Positions 9,571 through 17,876 of a stretch of 42,419 bases of DNA are shown here, in pieces. The notes under the pieces are model-generated. The model searched no databases and was not told where the DNA came from. It saw nothing but the letters and a program-made list of their open reading frames with translations. The position numbers and the translations under genes were made by a program. Source of the DNA: an uncultured Selenomonadales bacterium (GTDB lineage: Bacteria; Bacillota; Negativicutes; Selenomonadales; Selenomonadaceae); the NCBI GenBank assembly GCA_946536925.1, contig CAMNFC010000005.1:1-42419 (forward strand). Direction: 5' to 3'. Within the stretch, counting starts at the first letter, position 1. Each line of letters opens with the position of its first letter.

Positions 9571-10203
9571 GTGAAAAATTTTTTCGCGGCGATAATTTTT
9601 CTCCTCGTCACGGGCAACGCGGCCGCTCATGAAAATCCCGAAGTCGACAGAGGAATCGAGAGCGTCAAACAAAAAAAATTTGCCTGCAGCGCGGAGACCA
9701 GATTTTTTTCTCCGAACCTGCACGCAAAAGTTCGCGGCGAAGATTTTTATTCCCGACGCACCGAAGCCCCCGAATTTATTTTGAAGCATAAAAATTTTTC
9801 GCTCGATTACATTCGCTCGCACGACACGTTTCATTTTGTCAAGCTCAAGGCCGACAAAGAAATTTTTTCGCTGATGGGCACGGGTCTTGAATGGAACGTC
9901 GCTTTGAACGCGGTTGATTGGCGCGGCGCGAGCGAAAATTTTTTTGCCGTCTTGCCGAGCGTCGGGATAAATTTTTACATGAGGATTCGTCCGCGCGTGG
10001 ATATCTTCGCGCAATTTTCCGGCATGACTTTCGGACGGCACGGCCACTTCAAAGATTTTGAGGCGGGCGTCAAATATTTTCCGCAAAAAAATTTTTCTCT
10101 CAGCGCGGGCTGGCGGCGAATCGATTTCAAGTTGCGGCGAAGTAGCGGCACGGGCGATTTTTCCGTGAGCGGAATTTTCGCGGGCGTGCGCTACGATTTT
10201 TGA
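9571..10203 (+). CDS. Probable outer-membrane beta-barrel protein
   Basis: 210 aa starting at GTG directly after the TAA of the secreted-protein gene. A signal peptide (KNFFAAIIFLLVTGNAAAH) leads to a mature domain of alternating amphipathic strands such as FSLMGTGLEWNVALNAVDW, VGINFYMRIRPRVDIFAQF and FEAGVKYFP. It ends in FAGVRYDF with a terminal Phe, the typical C-terminal signal for outer-membrane beta-barrel insertion. This is the main evidence for a diderm cell. Eight short strands would fit a small barrel, but the ligand or role is unknown. Its 3' end overlaps the convergent GT41 copy C by 13 bases with no room for a terminator. Confidence 0.75.
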   Translation: MKNFFAAIIFLLVTGNAAAHENPEVDRGIESVKQKKFACSAETRFFSPNLHAKVRGEDFYSRRTEAPEFILKHKNFSLDYIRSHDTFHFVKLKADKEIFSLMGTGLEWNVALNAVDWRGASENFFAVLPSVGINFYMRIRPRVDIFAQFSGMTFGRHGHFKDFEAGVKYFPQKNFSLSAGWRRIDFKLRRSSGTGDFSVSGIFAGVRYDF

Positions 10204-11756
10204 CGCTCGTCTTCCAAAATTTTTTTGAAGGCCGATTGAATTTCGCGAAGATAATTTTCCGAATCCATGAGCGGTGATTTTTTCATCATCGCCCGCAAAT
10301 TTTTTCTCAAGATCGTCAGCAGCTCCCAATCGCCCGCCAACATGACCGCGCGTCTGATGTATTCGTCCAAAGAATCGACAGCAAGTTCATCAAGCCCGAC
10401 CTTCTTCAAAATGCTCAAGCCGAATCGCGAGCCGTGACGCTTTCCGTAAAGACTGACAACGGGCACGCCCATATACAAAGCCTCGCAAGTGGTGACGCCG
10501 CCGGTGTAGGGGAAAGTGTCCAGCGCGATATCAACGTCGGCGTATTCGGCCAGCGGGCTGCGTGCTGAAAACGGGCGCATCTCCACGCGCGAAAGATCGA
10601 AGCCAAAACTTTTCAACCGCTCGCCGACAAAATTTTTTTCGTCCGTCGTGTTGAAAATTTTGTGCTTGAGGATCAAACGACTTTGGGGCGCGGCGTCCAA
10701 AATTTTTTTCCACGCGGCCAAAATCGAATCGGTCACCTTCGCGAAATTGTTAAAGCTGCCGAAGGTGATGAAATTATTTTTCACGCACGGAGGATTTTTT
10801 GCCGGCTCAAGTTTTGTCGGCGGCTCGTAGCAAATGTGGCTGTGAGGGAGCTTGAGAACTTTCTCGACAAAAAAAGTTTCGTCGCCTGCGCAAGTTTCGT
10901 CGGACAAAAAATAATCGAAGCACTTCAAGCCGGTCGAACCCATGTAGCCAATCCCCGACATTTGCACGGAAGCGGGACGATACGCCGCGACGCGCAGGCG
11001 GTTTCCGTCGGTGTGGCCGTCCAGGTCGAAGAGAATGTCGATTTCGTCCTCGCGAATAATTTTTGCCGCAGCCTCGTCCGTCAAATTAAAAATGTCGCGC
11101 CAAACGTCGGCCGTCGCGCGAAAAAATTCCGTGACGTCGTCGGGATTTTTCACGGCGGAATAAAAATAAGTCTCGAAAAAATTTTTGTCGAGGTCGCGCA
11201 AAAGTTTCCAGCTCCAAGCCATCACGACGCTCCAATGAAAATTTGCTGACATAAATCCCACGCGAATTTTTTTGTGATTATAAAATTTTTTCGGGAAAGG
11301 TTTGACGTCCGCCAAAAATTTTTCGTACTCGTCATAAAGTTTTTGGAAATCTTCGGCGGAAAAATTTTCTATGGCGTTGGCGGAAAAAATCGCGTTGCTG
11401 ATCTCCTCGCAAGATTTTTTGTTGTCGTCGGAAAAATTTGCCGACAAACAAAAAGCGCGCACCGAATCCGCAGTGCGCCCCAAAAATCTCGCGGCCGAGC
11501 CCAAGCAATTGAACGTGTCCGCCGCCAAATTTTTTTCGTCCGCCGAAGCCAAATCGATTCGCGGCAAAAATTTTTCCAGCAAAGAAAATTCTTTGAGCGA
11601 TTCGCCTTTGTCGCGACGGATGAAAATTTCCAGCAAGAAACTTTTTTTCCAGTGCGGCGCGGCGTCTTCAACCTGCTTGACGATTTCCAATGCCGCGTCG
11701 AATTTTTTTTCACGATAAAGTTTCAGAGCCGCTTCGTATCGTTCCAGGATGTCCAT
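10191..11756 (-). CDS. TPR-containing GT41 (OGT-like) glycosyltransferase, copy C
   Basis: 521 aa, a third paralogue on the opposite strand. The N-terminus (EAALKLYREKKFDAALEIVK) is TPR-like and diverged from copies A and B. The GT41 domain has KIRVGFMSANFHWS, where copies A and B read SADF followed by a His three residues later; here this is SANF and the His is replaced by Ser. It continues with DILFDLDGHTDGNRL, FITFGSFNNFAKVT and DTFPYTGGVTTCEALYMGVP. In OGT relatives the DF-x2-H block contributes a conserved His, so activity may be altered. The gene follows the ChW gene by 6 bases with a weak ribosome site, suggesting coupling. Bases 10432-10782 are identical to copy A. Confidence 0.87.
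   Translation of the reverse strand: MDILERYEAALKLYREKKFDAALEIVKQVEDAAPHWKKSFLLEIFIRRDKGESLKEFSLLEKFLPRIDLASADEKNLAADTFNCLGSAARFLGRTADSVRAFCLSANFSDDNKKSCEEISNAIFSANAIENFSAEDFQKLYDEYEKFLADVKPFPKKFYNHKKIRVGFMSANFHWSVVMAWSWKLLRDLDKNFFETYFYSAVKNPDDVTEFFRATADVWRDIFNLTDEAAAKIIREDEIDILFDLDGHTDGNRLRVAAYRPASVQMSGIGYMGSTGLKCFDYFLSDETCAGDETFFVEKVLKLPHSHICYEPPTKLEPAKNPPCVKNNFITFGSFNNFAKVTDSILAAWKKILDAAPQSRLILKHKIFNTTDEKNFVGERLKSFGFDLSRVEMRPFSARSPLAEYADVDIALDTFPYTGGVTTCEALYMGVPVVSLYGKRHGSRFGLSILKKVGLDELAVDSLDEYIRRAVMLAGDWELLTILRKNLRAMMKKSPLMDSENYLREIQSAFKKILEDERQKS
10432..10782 (-). repeat. 351-bp inverted copy of 6479-6829
   Basis: This is the partner of the identical segment in GT41 copy A. The pair forms an inverted repeat enclosing about 3.6 kb (end of copy A, copy B, the secreted-protein and outer-membrane genes, end of copy C). 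It can support gene conversion or inversion by homologous recombination. Confidence 0.85.
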
Positions 11757-11762
11757 AAATTT

Positions 11763-12398
11763 TTACCGGCGATAATCTCTGTGATAGTTGCCGTCGCTGT
11801 CATAGTAGCCGTTGTCGCCGTTGTCATATCTGCTGCGTTTGTGGCGTCTGTAATCTCTGTGATAGTTGCCGTCGCTGTCATAGTAGCCGTTGTCGCCGTC
11901 ATCGTATCTGTCGCGTCTGTAGCCGTAATCGGAGCCTTTCTCGACGAGTTCAATTTGAATTGCTTCTATTCTCAAATGTTGGCCTTCGGTGCCGGCGACA
12001 GCTCCGTTTTTGACCCAATTTTGCCAGCCGATGTTTTGGACGTGCACGCGATAACAGACGTCATATCTGCTGGCCATGGAGCCCGTCAAACGAATTCGAA
12101 TTGCTTCCATGCGCAGACCTTCGCCGACGGTTCCGGCCACGTCGCCCGAATATCTCCAGCCTTGCCAGCCAATATTTTTAATCCGCGCGTTGTATTCGAT
12201 GCCGTCGCAATTTATGATCAACGCTTCGAGCCGAAGATCTCGGTGAGTGGTGCCCGCGGTTTGTCCGGAGCTTACGGGACGCATCCAACCTTTGTCTTGG
12301 ACGTGCGCCTGATAAGTCAGATACGTTGAGGCGGAAACGTTTTGCGTGACGAAAATCATCGCCAACAAAATCATCACGCCGAAAAATTTTTTCATCAT
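11763..12398 (-). CDS. Secreted ChW-repeat protein with a duplicated Tyr/Asp/Arg tail
   Basis: 211 aa. A signal peptide ([21 protein letters not shown]) is followed by three ChW (clostridial hydrophobic W) repeats of about 45 aa with cores [24 protein letters not shown] and [16 protein letters not shown], each ending in LR-x-EA. ChW domains occur on secreted proteins of Clostridium and relatives, often with adhesion or glycan-related partners. The C-terminal ~55 residues contain two copies of a segment starting RYD(D/N)[10 protein letters not shown], rich in Tyr, Asp, Gly and Arg and probably disordered. AAAGGAG precedes the ATG, which overlaps the smpB stop. GT41 copy C lies directly downstream. 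No enzymatic domain is seen. Confidence 0.85.
   Translation of the reverse strand: MMKKFFGVMILLAMIFVTQNVSASTYLTYQAHVQDKGWMRPVSSGQTAGTTHRDLRLEALIINCDGIEYNARIKNIGWQGWRYSGDVAGTVGEGLRMEAIRIRLTGSMASRYDVCYRVHVQNIGWQNWVKNGAVAGTEGQHLRIEAIQIELVEKGSDYGYRRDRYDDGDNGYYDSDGNYHRDYRRHKRSRYDNGDNGYYDSDGNYHRDYRR
11773..11899 (-). repeat. Two 49-bp direct repeats in the ChW gene tail
   Basis: Bases 11773-11821 and 11851-11899 are identical over 49 bases, with a period of 78 bases (26 codons). They encode the duplicated [19 protein letters not shown] segment. Identity at silent sites indicates a recent tandem duplication. Confidence 0.9.
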
Positions 12399-12859
12399 CT
12401 TGATTTCTCCTTTAAAGCTCGTTCGATGTCTCTTTGCGCGGATTTTTCGTGCAGGGCGTCGCGTTTGTCATAGGTGTGTTTGCCGCTCGCCAACGCCAGC
12501 TCCAACTTCGCGCGACCTTTTTTAAAATAAATTTTCAGCGGCACCAACGTAAAACCTTTCTCGCGCGTCTTGCCGAAAAGTTTTAAAATTTCTCGCTTGT
12601 GCAAGAGGAGACGACGACGACGGAGCGGCTCATGGTTGAAAATATTTCCCTGCTCGTAGGGGCTGATGTGCATGTGCTCCAAAAAAATTTCGCCGTCTTT
12701 GACCTCAGCGTAACTGTCGCGAAGATTGGCCTTGCCCGCCCGCAAACTTTTGACTTCCGTGCCGCGCAGTTCGATTCCGGCCTCGTAGGTTTCGTGGATA
12801 AAATAATCGTGGCGCGCCTTCCGATTTTCGCACGCAATTTTTATCTCGTCTTTCCTCAT
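12395..12859 (-). CDS. smpB: SsrA-binding protein SmpB
   Basis: 154 aa, the tmRNA partner that loads alanyl-tmRNA onto stalled ribosomes. Family marks are [33 protein letters not shown], the EVKDGEIFL segment, the basic cluster [12 protein letters not shown] and the terminal [20 protein letters not shown], whose tail mimics the codon-anticodon helix. I chose ATG 12859 since GAGGTGA lies 6 bases ahead; a GTG at 12868 falls inside that ribosome site. Its stop overlaps the ChW gene start. It has a candidate promoter of its own (12878-12906). No ssrA gene is visible nearby. Confidence 0.97.
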   Translation of the reverse strand: MRKDEIKIACENRKARHDYFIHETYEAGIELRGTEVKSLRAGKANLRDSYAEVKDGEIFLEHMHISPYEQGNIFNHEPLRRRRLLLHKREILKLFGKTREKGFTLVPLKIYFKKGRAKLELALASGKHTYDKRDALHEKSAQRDIERALKEKSR

Positions 12860-12877
12860 GCAGCTCACCTCGACGCA

Positions 12878-12906
12878 ATGATATCAACCGCAGAATTTTT
12901 TTGCAA
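12878..12906 (-). promoter_or_regulatory. Sigma-70-type promoter before smpB
   Basis: On the minus strand TTGCAA (12901-12906) and TATCAT (12878-12883) are separated by 17 bases. This would start transcription a few bases before the smpB ribosome site, giving a smpB-ChW-GT41 transcript in addition to read-through from mrnC. Confidence 0.6.
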
Positions 12907-12907
12907 C

Positions 12908-13309
12908 TTAAAAGTTCGTTACAAAATTTCCGGCGGCCGCCTCGTTGAATGCCAGCTCGCAAATTTCTTCGAGGCGAGAAAAATTTTTTCTCAAGTAAAG
13001 TTCGCCCAGCAGTGCTTCAAAGCCGGTGCTCGCGTGATATTCGGCGACGGTGGCTTTCCTGGGCGCGTGAGACTTTGCGTTTCTTCCTCGGCGAAAAATT
13101 TCCCGCTCCTCTTCCGTCAAAAAATTTTCTATCGCGCGATAAGTTTTTGCCTGGGCGGCGGCCGAAACGATTTGCGCGCTCAAGTCGTGCAGGCGGGTGA
13201 TGTTGTGCGTGACTTCCAAAAGACGCGTTCGCACGAAAAGATGGAAGTAAGCGTCGCCGACGTGCGCCAAAACCAGCGGCGAAAGAGTTTTTATCAGGCT
13301 CTCTTCCAT
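12908..13309 (-). CDS. mrnC: Mini-ribonuclease 3 (Mini-III)
   Basis: 133 aa, the usual size for this RNase III-like nuclease that lacks a dsRNA-binding domain and matures 23S rRNA in Bacillus. The catalytic block LVLAHVGDAYFHLFVR contains the metal-binding Asp; KSHAPRKATVAEYHASTGFEALLGELYL carries the second acidic cluster (E-A-L-x-G-x-x-Y). ATG 13309 is preferred because AAGGTG precedes it and the protein starts MEESLIKTLSP. It overlaps the cysS 3' end by 16 bases. The position after cysS is conserved in many Firmicutes. Confidence 0.93.
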   Translation of the reverse strand: MEESLIKTLSPLVLAHVGDAYFHLFVRTRLLEVTHNITRLHDLSAQIVSAAAQAKTYRAIENFLTEEEREIFRRGRNAKSHAPRKATVAEYHASTGFEALLGELYLRKNFSRLEEICELAFNEAAAGNFVTNF

Positions 13310-14835
13310 ACGGCACCTTGCGGCGTGTCCTCGACGAGAATTTTTGCGGCCTTGAGGGAGTCGCGGATTTTGTCGGCCAGCTTCCAATTTTTTTCGGCGC
13401 GGGCGTTTTGTCGAAGGTCAAGAATAATTTTCATGAGCGCGTCGACGAGTTCGGGTTCGTCGGATTTTTCCTCGACCTTCTCGACGGGCACGGGCTGTTC
13501 AAAAATTCCGATGATCTCGGCCATCTCCATGTAAATTTCGCGGACGCGCAAGATGATGTCGCCGTCAATCGTCACGGGCAAAATTTTTCCGTCGACAAAT
13601 TCCGAGTAGTAGCCGCCGATTTCTTTTGCCAGCTCGAACATGTGAGTTATCGCCAGCGCGGTGTTGAAGTCGTCGTCCATTGCCGCGTAAAAATTCGACA
13701 GGAGCCTCTCGCCTTCTTCGACGAGGCCGCCCGCGGGACTTACGGTTATCGCAAAATTTTTTTCGCCCGTGTCTTTGACGAATTCGCCCGCGTGAATTTT
13801 TCTTGCCAAATCGTCCAGCTGCCAATAAGCTTTCGCGAGCTTGCCGAAAAAATCTTTTGCCTCGTTGAGCCGCTCCTCGCTGAACTCCAACGGGCCGCGA
13901 TAATGTGTCAGCAGGAGGAAGAGCCGCACGACTTCACCGGGAAATTTTTGCAAAACTCCTTCGACCGTGGAAAAATTTCCGGCGGACTTGCTCATCTTAA
14001 CCTGGTCATCTTCGCCCTTGACGATTTTGTCTTCGGGTTTTTTGACGGTGAGGAAGCCGTTGTGAACCCAATATTGCGCGAAAGAATTTTCGTCGCCGAG
14101 AGCCGCTTGACTTTGCGCGATCTCGTTTTCGTGGTGCGGGAAAATCAAATCGGAGCCGCCGCCGTGAAAGTCAAATTTCTCGCCCAAAAATTTCAGCGAC
14201 ATGACGGAGCATTCGATGTGCCAGCCGGGACGACCTTTGCCCCACGGACTTTCCCAAAAAGGTTCGCCGGGTTTGGCCGACTTCCACAGCGCAAAATCCA
14301 TAGGATTTTTTTTGCGGGTATCGACTTCGACGCGAGCACCCGCCAACATTTCTTCGAGCTTGCGGCCGCTGAGTTTGCCGTAATTTTTGTCCGCTTCCAC
14401 GCTGTAAAAAACGTCGCCGTTTTCCAGGACGTAAGCAAAATTTTTTTCGACGAGCGTCTGAATCATTTTGATGATGTCGTCCATAGTCTCGGAAACTCTC
14501 GGGTAAACATCTGCGCGGCGAACGTTAAGGGCGTCCATGCTCCTGAAGTAGGCGGCGATATTTTTTTCGGCGACGTCCTTCCACGAGACTTGAAATTTTT
14601 TTGCGGCCTTGATGATTTTGTCGTCCACGTCGGTGAAATTTTGGACGTAACGAACTTTGTAGCCGCTCTTTGCGAAAAAACGGCGGATGACATCCCACAC
14701 GACGAACGGGCGGGCGTTGCCGATGTGCGGCGCGTTATAAGGCGTCACCCCGCAGCAATAAATGCTGACCTCGCCTTTTTTCACCGGCTTGAAAATTTCT
14801 TTCGACCTGCTCATCGTGTTGAAAACTTTAATCAT
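13294..14835 (-). CDS. cysS: Cysteinyl-tRNA synthetase
   Basis: 513 aa, a class I synthetase charging tRNA-Cys. Motifs seen are CCGVTPYNAPHIGNAR (zinc cysteine and the HIGH-type HIGN), RYVQNFTDVDDKIIK, the WHIECSVMS zinc/substrate loop, HHENEIAQS and KMSKSAGN (KMSKS). The C-terminal anticodon-binding part includes MDDDFNTALAITHMFEL. All catalytic motifs look intact. It lies 6 bases after cysE, linking cysteine synthesis to its use. No T-box leader is seen in front of cysE or cysS. Confidence 0.97.
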   Translation of the reverse strand: MIKVFNTMSRSKEIFKPVKKGEVSIYCCGVTPYNAPHIGNARPFVVWDVIRRFFAKSGYKVRYVQNFTDVDDKIIKAAKKFQVSWKDVAEKNIAAYFRSMDALNVRRADVYPRVSETMDDIIKMIQTLVEKNFAYVLENGDVFYSVEADKNYGKLSGRKLEEMLAGARVEVDTRKKNPMDFALWKSAKPGEPFWESPWGKGRPGWHIECSVMSLKFLGEKFDFHGGGSDLIFPHHENEIAQSQAALGDENSFAQYWVHNGFLTVKKPEDKIVKGEDDQVKMSKSAGNFSTVEGVLQKFPGEVVRLFLLLTHYRGPLEFSEERLNEAKDFFGKLAKAYWQLDDLARKIHAGEFVKDTGEKNFAITVSPAGGLVEEGERLLSNFYAAMDDDFNTALAITHMFELAKEIGGYYSEFVDGKILPVTIDGDIILRVREIYMEMAEIIGIFEQPVPVEKVEEKSDEPELVDALMKIILDLRQNARAEKNWKLADKIRDSLKAAKILVEDTPQGAVWKRA

Positions 14836-14841
14836 AAGGCA

Positions 14842-15696
14842 TCACTCCAAATTTTTTTCAAGATTTTTTTTCAAGTCAACTTTTGTCAAAGAAACTTCGA
14901 GCGAAGAAGTCCTCATTGCCTCGGAGGAAATTTCTGCACGGGCGGCGGCCAATTCTTTTTCCAGGTCGTTGACGCGCTGTTCGAGCCGTTGAATTTGTCG
15001 GAGGGCGACTTCGATCATTTCGCGTTCGGGGTCGGGCAAAATGTCATGATTCAAGTCGACGTCGATTTCCTCCATCAACTCGGAAAAAATTTGCGGATTG
15101 TTTAAATCGTAGCCGCGAGCCTTACAAAGTTCGGCGACGGCTTCGCGATATTCTTCCTCGTTGTGGACGCGCTTGCCGTGAAGGACGACGACACGACCGG
15201 GAATTCCAACGACTGTTGCGTGCGGCGGAACTTCTTTCAAGACGACGGAGCCCGCGCCGATTTTTGCGTGGTCGCCGACTTTGAACGAGCCGAGAACTTT
15301 TGCGCCGGTCGCCACGACGACATTGTTTCCGATTGTCGGGTGACGTTTGCCTTTTTCTTTGCCGGTGCCGCCCAATGTCACGCCCTGATAAAGTGTCACG
15401 TTCTTTCCGAGTTCGGCCGTCTCGCCGATGACGATGCCGGTGCCGTGGTCGATGAAAAGTCCGTCGCCGATTGTCGCGCCGGGGTGAATTTCAATTCCCG
15501 TCAAAAATCTGCAGAAGTTCGAGACCAGCCGCGCCGAAACGATCCAACCGCGTGTGAAGAGGGCGTGAGAAATTCTGTGCAGCCAAATCGCGTGCAAGCC
15601 CGAATAACACAAGACGACTTCGAGCACGCTTTTTGCCGCGGGGTCGCGCTCAAAGACGACGCGGATATCTTTTTTGATGCGCGAAAAAAATTTCAT
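14842..15696 (-). CDS. cysE: Serine O-acetyltransferase
   Basis: 284 aa. It makes O-acetylserine from serine and acetyl-CoA, the first step of cysteine synthesis. The N-terminal helical part ([20 protein letters not shown]) is followed by a left-handed beta-helix of hexapeptide repeats: [39 protein letters not shown], then [17 protein letters not shown]. The catalytic His lies in the FIDHGTG loop. It is longer than minimal CysE because of a C-terminal coiled coil rich in Glu and Arg. GGAGGA sets the ATG at 15696. It precedes cysS in the same transcript. Confidence 0.94.
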   Translation of the reverse strand: MKFFSRIKKDIRVVFERDPAAKSVLEVVLCYSGLHAIWLHRISHALFTRGWIVSARLVSNFCRFLTGIEIHPGATIGDGLFIDHGTGIVIGETAELGKNVTLYQGVTLGGTGKEKGKRHPTIGNNVVVATGAKVLGSFKVGDHAKIGAGSVVLKEVPPHATVVGIPGRVVVLHGKRVHNEEEYREAVAELCKARGYDLNNPQIFSELMEEIDVDLNHDILPDPEREMIEVALRQIQRLEQRVNDLEKELAAARAEISSEAMRTSSLEVSLTKVDLKKNLEKNLE

Positions 15697-15777
15697 GGAC
15701 AGTCCTCCAAGGATCAGATTGCTCAAGCGCAGCAAACGATTGAAAAAATTTTTTCGTCAAACAAATTGGATGCAACG

Positions 15778-16254
15778 TCACGTTGCTTTTTCCAAAGCGA
15801 CGACGGCGTAGGCAGCGATACCTTGCTCCGTGCCCGTGAAGCCGAGACCTTCTTCCGTTTTGGCCTTCACGCTCACCGCGTCAACGTCGACGTTCAAAAC
15901 TTCGGCCAGACGTTTGCGCATGTTCAAAATGTGCGGCGCGAGTTTCGGTTTTTGCGCCACGATAATCGAATCCGCATTACCGACAGAAAATCCTTTGGCT
16001 TTGATCAGCTCGCAAGTCCTTTCCAAAAGTTTGACGCTCGAAATATTTTTGAACTCCTCCGTCATCGGGAAATGTTGGCCGATATCGCCGAGTGCGGCCG
16101 CACCCAACAGCGCGTCAATTAAAGCGTGAATCAAAACGTCGCCGTCAGAGTGAGCCTCAAGTCCCAGCGGGTGAGAAATTTCCACGCCGCCCAAAATTAA
16201 TTTTCGATTCGCCACGAGTTTGTGAACGTCGTAGCCGATTCCAAATCTGATCAT
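15778..16254 (-). CDS. ispF: 2-C-methyl-D-erythritol 2,4-cyclodiphosphate synthase
   Basis: 158 aa, full length, catalysing ring closure in the MEP isoprenoid pathway as a homotrimer. The metal site is visible in GIGYDVH (Asp9, His11) and in SDGDVLIHALIDALLGAAALGD (His near 43). The C-terminal FTGTEQGIAAYAVV matches the family end. Its start overlaps the ispD stop by 4 bases (ATGA), as in many bacteria where the two enzymes are coupled or fused. Confidence 0.97.
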   Translation of the reverse strand: MIRFGIGYDVHKLVANRKLILGGVEISHPLGLEAHSDGDVLIHALIDALLGAAALGDIGQHFPMTEEFKNISSVKLLERTCELIKAKGFSVGNADSIIVAQKPKLAPHILNMRKRLAEVLNVDVDAVSVKAKTEEGLGFTGTEQGIAAYAVVALEKAT

Positions 16255-16934
16255 TTTTTTCTCCTCAAAAAAGTTTCCGCAACGCTGATATCTTCGGGCG
16301 TCGTGATTTTTATGTTGCAGTAGCCGCCGTCCACGATTTTTATTTGCGCGCCGAGCCTCTCGACCAAGCTTGCGTCGTCCGTGCCCAAAAAATTTTCGGC
16401 CGCGGCTTTTTCATAGGCCTGCAACAAAATTTCTCGACGAAAACCTTGCGGCGTTTGAACGGCGACCAAATCTTTTCGCGGAGGAGTGAACTTGACGAAG
16501 CCTTGAGCGTCGACGATTTTAATCGTGTCTTTGGCCGGCACCGCCGCAATCGCACCGCCGAATTTTTCTGCCGCGTCGATAACCTCGTCGATTGTTTGAA
16601 CGGAAATCAACGGGCGCGCCGCGTCGTGAACCAAAATAATTTCCGCGTCTTCGGGCAAAAGTTTCAGGCCGTTTGCGATTGAATATTGGCGTTCGCTGCC
16701 GCCGACGGTCACGAGCCACGGTTTCAAATTTTTTTCCGCGCTCAAAATTTTTTCGACGGTTGCGACTTCGTGAGCGGCCACGACGACGATTAAAAATTTC
16801 ACGCGCGCGACCAGAGAAAAAGTTTTCAGCGTCCGAAGCAAAACAGGTTCGCCCGCAAGTTCCAAAAAATTTTTGTTGAGGCCGCCGCCCATGCGCGTGC
16901 TTGAGCCGGCAGCCGGAAAAATCGCCGCGACCAT
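16251..16934 (-). CDS. ispD: 2-C-methyl-D-erythritol 4-phosphate cytidylyltransferase
   Basis: 227 aa, the CTP-dependent third step of the MEP pathway. The nucleotide loop is AAGSSTRMGGGLNKNFLEL, where the usual KQ pair reads KN. LVHDAARPLIS carries the metal-binding Asp, and AVPAKDTIKIV and AVQTPQGFRREIL are further substrate blocks. The ATG begins on the base after the stop codon of the phosphatase gene, and the end overlaps ispF. Confidence 0.96.
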   Translation of the reverse strand: MVAAIFPAAGSSTRMGGGLNKNFLELAGEPVLLRTLKTFSLVARVKFLIVVVAAHEVATVEKILSAEKNLKPWLVTVGGSERQYSIANGLKLLPEDAEIILVHDAARPLISVQTIDEVIDAAEKFGGAIAAVPAKDTIKIVDAQGFVKFTPPRKDLVAVQTPQGFRREILLQAYEKAAAENFLGTDDASLVERLGAQIKIVDGGYCNIKITTPEDISVAETFLRRKK

Positions 16935-17738
16935 TTAAATCAACCCGTAAGCGATCAGCCGACGAATCCCGACGAGGACGCCCGCTTGATCGTTGCTCGC
17001 CGTCTCGAACTTCGAAATTTTTTTCAATTCGGGGTGAGCGTTGGCCATGGCAAAACCGCAGCCGACGGCTTGGAGCATTTCAAAATCGTTGAGGTAGTCG
17101 CCGAAGGCCGCGCATTCTTCGGGCTTGAAGTTCATCACGCGCTGAACATTTCGGACGGCCTCGCCCTTGTTGATGTTCGGATCCATCACGTCGACCCAAA
17201 AATCAGAGCTCAACGTCACCTGCAACGAATCATAAAATTGTCCGAGCTTGTCGAAAATATTTTTCTTGGAATTTCCCGTCGGATCAAACAGCGCGACTTT
17301 CAACGCCACGTCATCAATCTCGTCGAAGCTGTCGACAACGCTACGGTGCGTGTAATATTTTTCGAGCTCGGCGTTTGATTCGGGCGTGTCCTGTTCGCGC
17401 AAAATGTAAGCGTCCTTCTTGCCGCAAAAAACGCGCAAAACGTCCCCGAAATTTTTTGTCGCCGCCAAAACTTTTTTCGCCGCGTCGAGGGCGATTGGTC
17501 GGCTGAAAATTTCTTCGCCTTTGTACATGACGAGCGTGCCGTTTTCCGCCAGGAACAAAAAATCGTCGACATAATTTTCAAACGAGCGCATGAGCGAAAA
17601 AATTTGTCTGCCGCTGGCCGGCGCGAAGATGACGCCGCGATTTTTCAGCTCGGTCATCGTCTCGCCGAAACCTTCGGGCAATTTATTTTCGCTCGTAAGG
17701 AGCGTGCCGTCCATGTCGCAAAAAATTATTTTAATCAT
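16935..17738 (-). CDS. Cof-type HAD-IIB family phosphatase
   Basis: 267 aa. HAD motif I is IFCDMDGTLLTSENKLPEG with nucleophile Asp; motif II is FAPASGRQ, motif III a Lys within INKGEAVRN, and motif IV FGDYLNDFEML. The C2B cap lies between motifs II and III. Members dephosphorylate sugar phosphates, FMN or PLP; the substrate is not determined. I chose ATG 17738 because GGAGGA precedes it. It heads the long minus-strand run continuing into ispD. Confidence 0.9.
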   Translation of the reverse strand: MIKIIFCDMDGTLLTSENKLPEGFGETMTELKNRGVIFAPASGRQIFSLMRSFENYVDDFLFLAENGTLVMYKGEEIFSRPIALDAAKKVLAATKNFGDVLRVFCGKKDAYILREQDTPESNAELEKYYTHRSVVDSFDEIDDVALKVALFDPTGNSKKNIFDKLGQFYDSLQVTLSSDFWVDVMDPNINKGEAVRNVQRVMNFKPEECAAFGDYLNDFEMLQAVGCGFAMANAHPELKKISKFETASNDQAGVLVGIRRLIAYGLI

Positions 17739-17821
17739 CAAAAAATCCTCCGCCAAAAAAATTTACGCGATAAAATTTCGACGCAAAAATTTTTCTTCCT
17801 GCGCACTTTCGGGGCGGGCGA

Positions 17822-17850
17822 TTGAATCTGAAAATTTTTTGTAGTATATT
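17822..17850 (+). promoter_or_regulatory. Sigma-70-type promoter for cdaA-cdaR
   Basis: TTGAAT (17822-17827) and TATATT (17845-17850) are spaced by 17 bases, ending 26 bases before the cdaA start. The gap 17739-17876 is a divergent intergenic region with the HAD phosphatase gene on the other side. Confidence 0.7.
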
Positions 17851-17876
17851 AGGCGCAGAAAATTTTTCGGGAGTTG

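Noticed and set aside
6479-10782. Inverted repeats as ends of a transposable element
   Set aside because: The repeats lie within two related glycosyltransferase genes; no transposase or target-site duplication is present.
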